From Epiperipatus broadwayi (lineage: Eukaryota > Onychophora > Udeonychophora > Euonychophora > Peripatidae): DNA of 64,000 nt. Positions within the stretch are counted from its first letter, which is position 1. Each line of letters begins with the position of its first letter. Under the pieces are notes generated by a model. The model saw only the letters and a program-made list of their open reading frames with translations, was not told the origin of the DNA and did not search any database. The position numbers and the translations under genes were made by a program. The stretch is taken from assembly GCA_028023455.1 (NCBI GenBank), contig JAQFVV010000992.1, positions 1 to 64,000 of the forward strand. Reading direction: 5' to 3'. This document shows positions 25,368-38,429 of this stretch, one piece after another.

Positions 25368-25645
25368 TTTATCATTTTGCCTTTTCCAATTTTGGGGCAA
25401 TGATAAACTTATACCCTGAAATAAAAGAGTATCTATTTTATATATTTTTTATCATTTGGGTGAGCCAATTCATGGGGCTTCAATAAAGTCATAGCCTGAG
25501 GAAAAAAGACAGTTATTTGTGTTGTTTTATCATTTTGGCTGTATAATTTTTAGAGCTATGATAAACTCATAATTGAAAGACTAGTATTTTGTTTAAGATA
25601 TGGCATTTTAATTTTAGGAATTTTGATAAAGTTATACCATGAAAG
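25368..25645 (+). repeat. Imperfect tandem repeat, period about 78-80 bp
   Basis: Units starting near 25368, 25448 and 25526, with a poorer one near 25600, share TTTATCATTTTGGC, an AATTTTGGGGC-type block, ATGATAAACTCATA and a closing GAAA. They are diverged by substitutions, so the array is old. No function is evident. Confidence 0.6.
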
Positions 25646-25649
25646 ATAA

Positions 25650-27590
25650 TATTAGCATAATTTTATATCTTGTTTCATTTCCATATGATTTGATCTTATT
25701 CATTAGATAATTTTTTTAAAAAAATAGACATTAATGTGTAAAGCTTGCTAATATAAAACAGTATGAAATATTTAAAAATATTTAAAAAAAAATAAGATTT
25801 TGACTTATCCAGTGCTTTAGACCTTATAAATGTTCCTTATTTGTTTTAATAAGTTATATCTTTATATTTAATTAGATAGCAGTAAAGCATTTGAGGTATT
25901 GAATTATATATATATATATATTGTACCTAGGTACATTGTTATCTAATTAATATTTTATAAATCTCGCATTTTTTTTAAAATAAAAGTTAAAAGAATAAAA
26001 ATTTAAAACTAAAGAGTAGGATAAGGGGGGGGGTATCATTAAAGAAAAATTAATAATAAATGCTTTAAAAGAGGATAAGATTTTTTTTTATTTTAAAAAA
26101 GGAAAAAAAATGTTATGAAATAAAAATGATTTAATATTATTTTGATTAATTTGTAATAAAAAATAATAAGGAAATTTCGTTTTGTTTTACAATAAAACAA
26201 TTAAATGTGTGCGTGTGTGTGTGTGTGAAAGTTTTAAAGAAAAAAAAATAGAAGCCCAATCAGAGCAAAGCAAAGGACAGTAATTTCACAAGACAAAAGA
26301 TGCTGTAGTTAATAAAAAAAATCCATTGTTTAAACGGTTTAAATATTTCAACATTTATTATTTTCAGTCATTACATTTTAAAAATATTTCTTGAAGCTAT
26401 AGTTATAACAATTATATAAATTGTTATGTCTCCTGATACAATGCACTGTTAAATCACCATGTTGTACAATCAGCTGAAGCTTTCTTAGTTTGGAGGGAAT
26501 CATGTTCAACTAAAGCAAGAAAAGTAGCGGTGTGTGTGTATGTTGGAAAATCCATGAAAGTTTATATAAGATCACAGGATCCAAAGAAGATTTGTTGGAA
26601 GTTAGCGATAACTGGTCATAAGTAATTTTAAAGAATCTACATTGGGCTGTGTAACTCATTTCCAAATTCATAAATCCTAAGTAACTTTTGTTTTAATATG
26701 CTTTCATTCTTGATTTCCTATAGAGACAAACAATAAACTATGCTAAATAAAACTTTACACTTTTTTAAAATAATATTTGGAAAATACAAATGATATCGGC
26801 TTCTGTGTTTAATTATATTTAAATACATTGTGTGTACAAATGTGTGAATTTTAAGTTAATGCATTGTGTATATTTTATTTATGATAATAATGTATTAAAA
26901 AAACATTTATATAAAATGAACAGAATATGTGTGTTTAAATTATAAAGCAAAATGATTGTTTATTTTTAAAAAAAAAAAAAAAAATATTTAAATTGTCTTT
27001 ATTAAAATATTTTTGTTTATGTTTTAACACACACAGTTATACAGAGTAATATTTTAATAAAATGGAAAGGGAAAAATTTAATCATTAAATAATAAATAAT
27101 TAATTTAAAAGTAAAAGGATAGGAAAATTATAATTTTTAAAAGTAAGGATTTTTTGTGTAAAGACGTAAATTGTTTTCTCATTCAGTGCATTTTTTTTTT
27201 AAATAGAAATATTATCTAGGATGGAGTTGTTAATCTTTTAAAAGGTAGTTAAAATCCGTTGAGCTAGCTGGATCACAGATACTAGATAGACTGATCAGAT
27301 AGACATGTTGATTACAATGTAATTAACTGGAACCCAAAGGTTTTTTCTTTAAAACAAATAAAGTGTTTCTTTGGTTAGTATTTATCTAATAGCCGAGTGT
27401 TTATATTATTGGTAGATTGCTGCTAATGATATTTTACACTCTACCTGAGGACCAAACATCTTCAAAGAGTAAATGCTAAGAAGGAAGGTAGAGTCAAGTT
27501 ATGAGATTATTATATGTAGTTTTTATTATTAGTAATATTATTTAAAATAGGTTGTAAATACAGTAACTAAATAATTAAAAAAAAATTATC
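25650..27590. other. Unassigned AT-rich DNA with short simple repeats
   Basis: A short (AT)n at 25906-25921 ends in TTGTACC. A (GT)n run lies at about 26206-26227. No gene or RNA is supported. Confidence 0.45.
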
Positions 27591-27594
27591 CACT

Positions 27595-27631
27595 TAGGAG
27601 CACTTTTGATTATCCCAATAATCTGTGTCAA
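27595..27631 (-). ncRNA. Hammerhead-like motif, PLE family 3, copy C
   Basis: On the minus strand, just past the endonuclease stop codon, the order is TTGACAC, an extra A, stem II GATTAT/ATAATC (6 perfect pairs), AAA for GAA, then A-G, loop TGCTC, C-U and A17. It is the third member of a family with U3 and A8 in the core; A9 is lost in this copy. Confidence 0.45.
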
Positions 27632-27647
27632 CTAAAGCTTTGAAATG

Positions 27648-28050
27648 CTAACTTTCCCACAATTCCATGATCTTAACATTTGCTACTTGCCTGTTAATTA
27701 AGTCATGTTTATATTTGTATATTAGAATAGCTTCCTTTATTTTTCTTTTATTATTATTTTTTTCAATTTGCAATAATTTTACACCGTTAAAATTGAAGTC
27801 AAAACCATAAATACATGATTTATTATGATCATAAAAAACAGATGCTGAACTATTATTATCCACTATGCAATTTTGTTTCAATTTCTGAACACGTTTTAAT
27901 AATAGCAAGTGTTCTTTAGTTTTTTTTTCCAATGTACATCTAGATTCACCTATATATTCACTGCCACACCTACATATCCATTTATAAATGACACAATTTT
28001 TATTTATAAATGGGCTTTTATCTTTGGAGTTATTTATTAATTTATTTTTT
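27648..28050 (-). pseudogene. PLE GIY-YIG endonuclease fragment (family 3)
   Basis: The frame extends upstream of its first Met to a stop near 28050. It reads KSPFINKNCVIYKWICRCGSEYIGESRCTLEKKTKEH, the GIY-YIG core with VIY, SEYIGES, an Arg and the EH histidine. FDFNFNGVKLLQIEKNNNKRKIKEAILI and INRQ follow as in other PLE C-termini. The reverse transcriptase is missing. It is closely related to the fragment at 49950-50266. This is a 5'-truncated insertion. Confidence 0.8.
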
Positions 28051-28059
28051 TATTAAGCA

Positions 28060-29415
28060 TGTTGAAGATAGAATTTGAAAAGCTATGGCTAGTAAACTTC
28101 AGTAATTATAAAGTTAAGACAATATTTTAAAAATTAACTTATATGCCTTTCAACAATATGACAGTGATTATTATCACAACACCTTTTTTTAGATAGATTA
28201 TGGTTAATGCATACTAAATATAGATGCATAAATAAAGGTATAGCATTCAGATATTATTAAAAAATTAATGTGATGTACTTCTTTTTAATTAATTTTCTTT
28301 ATATCAAGTATATTAGAACTGGTTATATTGCCACTTACTGTCCACTGAATTTGCTTTTCATCTATTTAAATTACTTATAATAAAGACAGATTTTTATGAG
28401 CAAAATTTTTAATTGTAGCAAATTGTTTACAAAAGAATAAAGTGAACATCATTATTTATTTATTATTAGCAAATGAATTTGTATACATAGTTAAACACAT
28501 GAAACAAATAAATTTACAGGAATTGCAACAGTGAGTACAGTTGATTTTATTTAAGACTTATAATTAGATAATCATTAACTATGATGAATGACAACCTTCC
28601 TGTAGTCCATTCTGCCAGTAGTAAGTATTGGCATGATAATTAAATGCCTCCATATGCAAACCAGACTTCATCTCGATAAACTCATTATTAAAAATAGCAA
28701 TTATATATTATAATTGGGCATCATAAGACAATATTAAAAACAAAAGGTACAGAAAATATAACAATTAAAAAATGATGTTTCACAAGCTAAATAGTGAAAA
28801 ATTATGAAATGTAAAAGAATAAAACAAACGTTTAAAAAAAAAAAGTATTTATAATGAAGAAGTTTTTTTTATTATTATATTTATAAAAGCAGTAGTATCT
28901 GCAAAAAAAAAAAAAAAACTTAATTAAAATGGTAATTACAATCAACATAAATGGGAACATTAGAATAAAAAGACTAACTGCATAAATTGTAGAGATAAAA
29001 TTAGCTGGAAATTACTGTTTTAGTAGAGATAATACATTTGTAAACCAAGAAAACTATGATAAATATTCTATTACATCATTAAATATTAATTTTACAGATG
29101 AGAATAAGTGTATTTATTTTTCTAGAATGTATGCTTGTAAGCATAAAGTTTCATTAGTTAGTCTTGAATGTATTTAATAATTTTTATTGTATACCTATAG
29201 ATGGAATAGTCCTTACATAAAGATTATTATAATTGGTTTTACAGTTATCAAACTTTCTAAACTAGGAACTTTAACACCACCCATTTACTTTATTAGAATA
29301 GATTGTCATATGATTCCTAATCCAAATATTAACATTAAACTAGAGTTAAATTTTAACATTCTCTATTTTAATTAAGCATACCATAGAACAATTTAATTTC
29401 ATCATTTTTTAGTGT
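28060..29415. other. Unassigned AT-rich DNA
   Basis: No supported gene. The small plus-strand frame at 29187-29375 has no recognisable domain. Confidence 0.4.
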
Positions 29416-29419
29416 GATA

Positions 29420-29775
29420 TTGTACCAGTCTAAAATCTATGTCCATCCAACAAGATTTAAAATCTATGCAAAAGTACCCTGAATCCAGTCATGCCCGAGA
29501 TACACAGGTCAGGAACAATCATGAATTCTAACCTGTTTGTCCATTTCCCAAATCTATAACACTAAGGACAACACCTATGGTGACACTACATAAATAATTA
29601 TTTCTGGGCCTGGTGCTACATCATTTTGCATGAGAACTCAGCTGATGATGAAAGATTGAATGAACCCAAGATATAAGTTAAAAACATACATAAATATAAA
29701 TATTATTAAGGAGATGCAAACAACTGGATTAAAGTTTAAAATTATAAATATTTATTTTGACAAAAATTCAAGATA
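29420..29775. other. Unassigned segment beginning at TTGTACCAGT
   Basis: TTGTACCAGT at 29420-29429 starts a moderately GC-richer segment that runs to the (AT)n in front of the second PLE. It contains the imperfect direct repeat TTTAAAATCTATG / CTAAAATCTATG and no gene. Confidence 0.4.
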
Positions 29776-29782
29776 TATATAT

Positions 29783-29857
<75 letters not shown>
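29776..29857. repeat. (AT)n microsatellite fused to the 5' end of a PLE
   Basis: About 80 bp of alternating AT is read through as Tyr-Ile in frame with the PLE polymerase. The coding homology begins exactly where the AT run ends, in the motif DEALNIISQ. Confidence 0.95.
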
Positions 29858-29858
<1 letters not shown>

Positions 29859-30949
29859 ATGAAGCTTTAAATATAATCTCACAATGTTGCAATTTACCAG
29901 ACCATATTATTGCTTTGATTAAACATTGTCTCTTAAATACATATTTTGTATACAATGGACAGCATTACAGACAAGTTTATGGTACTCCTATGGGCTCACC
30001 TATCTCAGGAGTAATAGCTGATTTATTCATGGAATATATAGAAACTCGTGCTTTAGAATCATCATCTTTAAAACCTCTCATTTGGCTCAGATACATAGAT
30101 GACACTTTTGTCATATGGCAACATGGAAAAAATACATTAGATGATTTTTTCTTACATTTAAATAATATGCATCCTCATATTAAATTTACAATGGAGACAG
30201 AGTCTGATGGAAAACTCCCTTTTCTTGATGTTCTAGTCACCAGAACACCAAATAGTTTATCTTTTTCTATTTACAGAAAGGATACACACACAGACAGATA
30301 TTTACCTTTCTATTCTCATCATCACCCAACTCAGATAGTTTCTGTAGCCAAAACTCTTTTAAATAGAGCAATTAACCTTTCAGATGACACACATCTGAAA
30401 GAAGAAATAAATCATATTAATAGTGTTTTATTAGCAAATAGTTATAATTACAAATTTATAAAAAAAGCCTTATTTCAAGCCCAAAATAGACAAAATAGGA
30501 AACAAAAAGATGATAAGTCAGCTATTAGGATTTGTGTTCCATATGTAAAAGGAACTACAGACAGTATCGGACGTATATTAAAACGCTATAATATAGATAC
30601 AACATTTTCTGCTCATCAAAAGATCAGCAATATAATAACCAAGCCTAAGGATTCAATCCTTCTTGAATCTCATGGTGTCTATCAAATCTCATGTAAAAAT
30701 TGTAAAGCTTCTTACATAGGTATGAGTAATCGTCACATCAGTGTTAGGAGAGATGAGCATGCTAATGCAGTTAAACAACACTCATCATCATCAGAACTCT
30801 CACTCCATACTATAGATTCAGGTCATAAAATAGATTTTTCTAGTACCAGGATCATATCCAGATGTGATAATCTCTACCAATGCAAAATCAGAGAAGCCAT
30901 TGAGATACTTAAAAGGCCAGATTGTATCAATAAGCGAGATGATACGTGA
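29858..30949 (+). pseudogene. 5'-truncated PLE: reverse transcriptase plus GIY-YIG endonuclease
   Basis: One uninterrupted frame of about 363 residues follows the microsatellite. It starts just after polymerase motif A, so the first catalytic Asp is missing. In order it holds motif B YGTPMGSPISGVIADLFME, motif C YIDD, KLPFLDVLVTR, YRKDTHTDRYL, a linker (PYVKGTTDSIGRILKRYNI) and the endonuclease core: GVYQISC, SYIGMS, an Arg, and the EH histidine at about residue 367 counted from 29660. The frame is intact to its stop at 30949, which suggests a fairly recent insertion. It cannot be an active polymerase because motif A is absent; the endonuclease half looks intact. The Met upstream of the AT run is not a genuine start. 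Confidence 0.9.
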
Positions 30950-31076
30950 AAACTTCCTCCTATTTGGAAAGATTTCTTTAAAAAACATTCTTAAATTTAA
31001 CATTTTTGCTATTGGTGGAATTTTTAATGTTTTATTGAAATCAGTGATTGTAGCGCCTCTACAACCGTCTTTCTAC

Positions 31077-31141
31077 CTTTTTATAACTCTGTGGATGGCT
31101 TGTGTGACCAAGTCGAAACGTCAGTATATTGATATTAAAAG
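31077..31141 (+). ncRNA. PLE-type hammerhead ribozyme motif, family 2
   Basis: It lies about 130 bp after the PLE stop codon. The core is CTGTGGA (31089-31095, A6 changed to T), an extra T, stem II GGCTTG/CAAGTC with loop TGTGAC, GAA, stem III A-C with loop GTCA and G-U, then A17. Distal stem I is CTTTT (31077-31081) with AAAAG (31137-31141), with TATA/ATAT-type pairing inside. The A6 change would weaken activity. Its position is as expected for PLE ribozymes. Confidence 0.6.
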
Positions 31142-31164
31142 TTTTTAACACGGATGAACCCGCA

Positions 31165-31190
31165 AAATATGTATTATATATATATAATTT
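31165..31190. repeat. Short (AT)n at the 3' end of the PLE
   Basis: The element is bounded on its 3' side by another short AT run. This is consistent with insertion into an (AT)n tract, where the target duplication would be invisible. Confidence 0.6.
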
Positions 31191-34100
31191 CACAGCATTT
31201 AAAACTTTATTTTTGGTTACAAATATTTGACGGTCTTGATATAATTATTTTATTTAGATTGATATGAATTTAGTGTCGCAATTACAATACTGAATGTATA
31301 TTTAAAAATAGGATCATATTCAATGTTACAAAAATAGATTTATCTGGGTGTTTTGGTGGACGTTTATACATTAAGAAAAATACATATAAAGATATGACAA
31401 TAATAGAGTTTTGCTGTTTGTATGGTTTCATAGGATGCCCTTGGCATTGGATACATAACTTTATTTTCATTTATACACTTTATTTACAGCAATTAAAAAA
31501 AGATACATTCTGATCTTTAAGTATACTGAAACATTTATTTATTACACATTTTCGACATTTAACTAGAAAATATTGTGAAACTCTATCAATACGGGAATTA
31601 ATTATTTCATTAAAAGGGAGAGTAGCTTCATGAGAGGTTGGATCTAAAACTCCATTGAAAAATAAAGAAAAAAAATGTTTCATTATTACACATCATTACA
31701 ATTTATTTTGTCAAACAGGCTAAAAGAAAATCAACTAGAAGAAATTGCAGTGCTAGCATTGTCAGTAAGACAAAGAAAAGTGGCAGCTTTGGCCAAAAAA
31801 ATCATTCTCTGATTATTAAGGTGGTACACCAGCTTCATACTAATGTGGTACTAAAAGAGGAAAGTCAGGTAGGAAGTTGCTATGAATCTGGTTTACGATA
31901 AGTCTATGCAGTGTTTCTAATGCACTGACCGATTTATTCCAGAAGTAGACTTAGACTTATGTTATGAATGAGAACAATAACAAAAATGGAAGGCTTTGAA
32001 TTTTTGGAATGAGGTACAGGCAAATAAAAGCTGTATTTAAATATATATTTGGAGAAAAATGATGAATGAAGATGATTGTGAATTCCTGGGTTGAGGTACA
32101 GGCGAATCAGATCAAGCCCTATGTGGCTTATTAATAATTTGACGTATGCTAGCAACGCTATTATAAGAATTAAAATCATTGGATTTAAAGACTAAACATA
32201 AAGCCTTAAGTAGTTTAACAAATATATAATGACATGTTAAAATAATGACCCGTGTAAGATAGAATCACTAATCAGAAGTTAAAACTATATTTAATAAAGC
32301 GTACATTTCTCCCCTTTCTTGAATCAATGCTATTTTGTTTAACATAAAAAAAAAAAAAAAAATTCGTGCACTTAAGAGTGTGAACAACAAAATAGAATTT
32401 GTTCACCAGCCTTTTTGGTGATGAATAAAGAAATTAATAAAACTATCGGACACCAATGTCCATCCCAGATTGCAAAGTATTTATACATTTTGTATAATTT
32501 TACGATAAAATATTTTTTAAAGCATATATTCATTTTAAAATACAAACTCAATCTTACGAGCTATTTAGAAATAAAGACATCAAATAATTACCTCCTCCCC
32601 CTTTTAAGTTCGTAAGACTGGATTTGAATGTCATTTACAAATAAAAGTTTAATGAAAAATATAAAAAATATCATTAAAAATAAATTATAACTGCACTAAA
32701 TTATAAAAAAATTAAAAAGCGTGAGTTGGGTGAAATAGTTTAAAATAAGATTAGTTAAGGATATAAAGAATCAATACTAAGGAAATAATTAGTTTAACAT
32801 GCTCACCAATTAGCGATTTAACATAAAGAAAATTAGAATTAGATAATACGATTGTCTTTGGGCGGGTTACATCAGGATTCTATGGAATACTGATGAATCT
32901 TCTGCGACAGGTGGCATTCTTTGACGGCATGGGACCTCTTGAGCAGTAGGAGCTATATCTCTGCATGGTGAAAAGTGGAACTGATAATGGAGGGGAAAGC
33001 AGCTAAGGCCCCTCAAGAATTAAACAGATGTGGAGTCAACTAGCGATATTGACCCAACTCTGACACAATAGATTTTTAGGCCTATTTATACCAGTTTCAG
33101 TTATGCAAAAAATGTTTTTAATTCAACTTCTTAACTGTTAATTATTTTTTAATTTACAGAAATATTCTCTTTTTTGTTATTGGAGGTGCAATCACTAGAT
33201 AACTGTCCAAAATAAATTCAAATCAATTTCCAGATTGGAAATAGATTTGATAAAAATGTTAACAGATAACTAAAATCAATTAGCTTTGTTTTAAATTTTA
33301 ATTTCATTAATGTTAACTAAAAATTCCTTTTAAAATCATGAATCCCACTCCTTAAATTACTCTTGGACAGTTAACGACTGCATCTTTCACCTTGAATATT
33401 TGTTTAATTATATGAAAAAAAAATATTTATAAAATAAATAACATATAGTTAAAAAAATTACAAAATTATTTACATGATTTGTTTGTGCTTTTATCTATAT
33501 AAAAGCTCCATTAATATATGTATATATGTGAGTCGCATCCATAAAAGTTAATATTTAAAATTAAAGAAAATTTTTATTTAAGATTTATATTTATAAGTTT
33601 TTATAGATGCTTCTCAGAAATATACGTATAGTTTATATACATGTGACGAAAAAAAAAACAGGATGAAATGTGGGTTAAGTGGTAGAACAGTGAAGCTCGA
33701 TCTTGGGCTAAGATCGATTGCTACAATATTTTTTTTAAAAGTGCATTTAACAATTCCATTCTATTAAACAATCCTAAAACTTACAAACATTACATACGAA
33801 ATAGATAAATATATTTATTATTACAAAATTACTATATACATTGGAACTCAAATATAATTTTAAATCTGAGAAACAAGACGCTCTATTTATTATGCCAAAT
33901 TATCAAAGAAATAAAAAAAATACTATAAAATACATGAGAAAATATATATGAGAACTTGTGTAATGATAAATAATTTATGGACATTAAATAGTGATGATGA
34001 CATACATATAAAAAGATTTCATTTTTAAAGTAGAGCAGAAGAAAAGCAATATTTTTTAGATATTTGCTGCTTGTTTAGCTGTACTTTCAGTATTGATAAT

Positions 34101-34490
34101 GGATGGAATATTTTGTTGTTGGATTTAGGATGTTATATTAGCATGAACATTTATAGAATGATTTTTATTTGGCACTACAACAACCTACTTTCATGGTTTT
34201 ATATTGCTAATTGCTTCATGCACAATTAACATAGACCTATATCATGATCTCTGGCCTCTAAGAGTCAAAGAAGCAAGACATTATTTTCACATTTTATTTA
34301 TTTTATATATCAAGAGAATCAAATATATTCTAATGATTTATTAAAATTCATTTGAGTTTTTTTTATAATAATGTTTTTTTAATTGATATTTATTAAATAT
34401 ATGATTAATATAATAATTATTAAAAAAAAAAAAAAACTATTTGTGTTTTCTAAATAACGCTAGAAATATTCATAGACAATTTTTCTTCAA
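31190..34490. other. Unassigned AT-rich DNA with one GC-richer island
   Basis: Bases about 32840-33070 are clearly less AT-rich than the surroundings (GGGCGGGTTACATC, GGTGGCATTC, GACGGCATGGGACC). They could be an exon, an old repeat or a non-coding RNA; no long frame supports coding. Small frames at 31282-31470, 31480-31683, 31934-32179 and 32415-32615 show no domains. Confidence 0.4.
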
Positions 34491-36125
<1,635 letters not shown>

Positions 36126-36259
36126 CTGATCAACAATATTTTTTTTTATTAAGTGTCATAGCATCGGCCGGGACGCGAACCCGCAACCCGGGCAACTGCC
36201 TGCAAGTGCAAGGCAGTCACACTGACCTCTCAACCACCAATGCAATACTGATCAACAAT
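36126..36259 (-). mobile_element. tRNA-derived SINE, copy A, with 12-bp target duplication
   Basis: CTGATCAACAAT at 36126-36137 and 36248-36259 flanks the insertion. On the minus strand the 83-nt tRNA-like head (36161-36243) starts GCATTGGTGG and ends CCGATGC, which pair as a 7-bp acceptor stem (one G-T). The A-box region is TGGTTGAGAGGTCA and the B box GGTTCGCGTCC. CTGCC/GGCAG closes the anticodon-like stem with an oversized loop. The tail reads TATGACACTTAAT and then an A run. The perfect duplication shows that it is a retroposon, not a tRNA gene. Confidence 0.85.
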
Positions 36260-37010
36260 CTTTAACTAACAAGTTATACAACATTTATACCAAATATAAT
36301 TTCAACAACCAGCATGATATTCATTTTTTTTCTGTTACTATTTTGTTCTCATAAATACCTTGGAATTTAATAACCCCAATTTTTATTTTATTTTTTAACT
36401 TATTAAAAAAAACAAAGATTAAAATCTAATGATGAGCGACTTCTGGACTATTATTAATTTTATAATAGCTATTAATTTAAATTACAATGATTTTATTAAA
36501 ATAGTTTTTTCCACAAATCGCTCTCCTTCTTAAACAACTTTAATAAAAATTTTACTAGAAATGTAAATAACCTATGTTAATTAAATAAATTCTAGAACTA
36601 AATACATATATAAAATACATAAAAAAATATAATAAGGATTATATCTGAATGTCTTTAAGTAAAAAAAAATCATTCAAGTCCCAAAAGAAAAAGTTGATAA
36701 ATTCAATGACTTTATAAGTTACCTGTGCTTTCTTCCTGCAAAGTAGTTCAATATATGCTCAGAACAAATAATAATTGGGGAATTATTTTGTTTCATTCAG
36801 TGTACTTTGACCTCAAAATTGTGAAAAATTATAATTGCAAATTACCTTTCAAAAGTAACCTTTATTAGTTAAAAGGTTACAAAAATTTTTGGGTACACTT
36901 ACCCAAAAGTAAAACAATTATTGACCAGGTTTATATAGAGTATATATGCTCGATAACAATTATATCCATAAAAACATTGCTATAATGTTGATTAATGTAT
37001 ATCTGTACAA
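36260..37010. other. Unassigned AT-rich DNA
   Basis: No gene, RNA or repeat structure is identified. Confidence 0.4.
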
Positions 37011-37014
37011 AGGG

Positions 37015-37320
37015 TCCAGCTGTTGAGAAGTTATCCATTATCCAATGAACCCACCCCTGGGACCCTGAAGTGAAGACCCAAATGCTTCAGCTAAATAGTT
37101 GGACCAGTCCAGAATTGCACCAACCACCACATCAGGCAGCAAGGTCCAAGGCCCAAGTCCATTAAACAATAAACCCTTGACCCACAGTCGAGTCATGTCA
37201 ACCTCTGTCTCCCAATTAACAGTCCAAATGTTCAAGGACCACATTTGGTCTATCTGCCCAAAATCCAGTGAAGTTTTATTTACCATGGTTGTTTATTAAG
37301 GTCACAATCAGGTTTCCACA
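37015..37320. other. GC-richer island with frames on both strands
   Basis: A minus-strand frame of 82 residues (37038-37286) is rich in Trp and Gly (FGQIDQMWSLNIWTVNWETE, LGPWTLLPDVVVGAILDW), and a plus-strand frame of 66 residues overlaps it (37099-37299). I recognise neither. Base composition differs sharply from the flanks, so this is probably a fragment of a repeat or of a once-coding element. Its strand and function cannot be decided from the sequence. Confidence 0.35.
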
Positions 37321-37935
37321 CTTCAGATTTACTTGTCTTGATCAGGTATTTCATTAATCTTAATTAGGGACACTTATATTATATAGGCTAGATGCAACTG
37401 AGATCATTTTTAAGAAATTGGCTGCTTGACCTGGTTAGATGTGGAGGTAAATTAACCTGCCGTAGGGAAGTTTTCCAAGTACGCTAGAGAAGTTTCAACC
37501 TTGTCGCATCTGTCAAAAATTTTACTTTGAGGAATAAATGGCATTAGCACACAAAGTTGAAGAAAGTATAGCAAAAGGCATTTTTTACTTTTCAGAACTA
37601 TTTATATGCAAAACTTAACTTGTAAAATTTTAATTACCAAAAAAAAAACTATGATAAATTTTATTTGTAGGACTTATTGCAACATATATAATAACATAAT
37701 CTACTTTTTTTTTTAGTTTTTCTATGATAACTGATAATTAATACAAATAACTTTTGGTTTTAATCTTATATTATTTTCAGAAAAAATAAAAACTTGGCCT
37801 TGTACAATTTTGAATTAATCCATTTATTATTACCACCAAAAAAATATAAATTGGTATCTTTTAACTTAACAAAAAATCGATCAAACTTTTGTTTAAATAT
37901 TTTTATACAGGAATTTAATATTTTTTGAAAGAAAA
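37320..37935. other. Unassigned AT-rich DNA
   Basis: The short minus-strand frame at 37766-37963 runs into an AT tract and has no domain. Confidence 0.4.
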
Positions 37936-37936
37936 G

Positions 37937-38365
37937 TATATATATATATATATATATGTCCATCCCTTTTATATGTATTTAATGGATACTGTCCTATACT
38001 TGAGGGGTCATAGTGACTTCAGGTCAACATGGGCTTGGTAATAATATTAGCATCAGCATGGGATTTGAGTTTTCATCATCAGAATTTCAATGATATGGAT
38101 GGCTGAAAAGTTGGAGGTTGTAGTGAATTGAAGCCTGTCCATTAAAGCATGAAGATATGCTATCTTATTATAAACTGAGCATTGATTATATATATATGTG
38201 TAAGAGATGATAGTCTGGACCAACTGATGAGTGTTGGTTTAGCATGAAATATGTATATTGGTGATTATTAATCTTTTCTATATGTGTGTGGTTATGTGTA
38301 TCAGTTGTCTGAGATATTGTGGATAGTTGAAGGGTGCTTGAAAATCTGAGTTCAAATCCTCTATA

Positions 38366-38421
<56 letters not shown>
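37937..38421 (+). repeat. Hammerhead-bearing repeat between (AT)n tracts, copy 1
   Basis: The segment between the AT run at 37937-37957 and the (AT)n at 38368-38421 contains a unit (about 38170-38340) that recurs at 52090-52240. Shared blocks are CTGATTATATATAT-like, TGATGAGTG, CTTTTCT and GTGTATYGGTTG-like. About 95 bp after the ribozyme the sequence GAGTTCAAATCC (about 38349-38360) is a good Pol III B box, so the unit may be a SINE-like composite. No protein is encoded. Confidence 0.6.
38219..38262 (+). ncRNA. Canonical type I hammerhead ribozyme
   Basis: All conserved core residues are present. In order: stem I ACCAA, core CTGATGA (38224-38230), stem II GTGTTG, loop GTT, TAGCAT, core GAA, stem III ATA, loop TG, TAT, A17, then TTGGT closing stem I. 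Stem I is 5 perfect pairs, stem II has 6 pairs with wobbles, and stem III has 3. A15.1-U16.1 and an allowed A17 are in place, and no spacer nucleotides are needed. Cleavage is predicted after 38257. It would process tandem or circular transcripts of the repeat. Activity is untested; the fold is by eye. Confidence 0.75.
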
Positions 38422-38422
<1 letters not shown>

Positions 38423-38429
38423 GCGTGTG

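Noticed and set aside
29640-29665. Hammerhead core from CTGATGA near 29642
   Set aside because: GAAA follows with no room for stem II and no stem III can form.
30818-31148. Small frames over the PLE C-terminus and 3' region (30818-31003 minus, 30864-31148 plus)
   Set aside because: They overlap the endonuclease frame or the ribozyme region and have no recognisable content.
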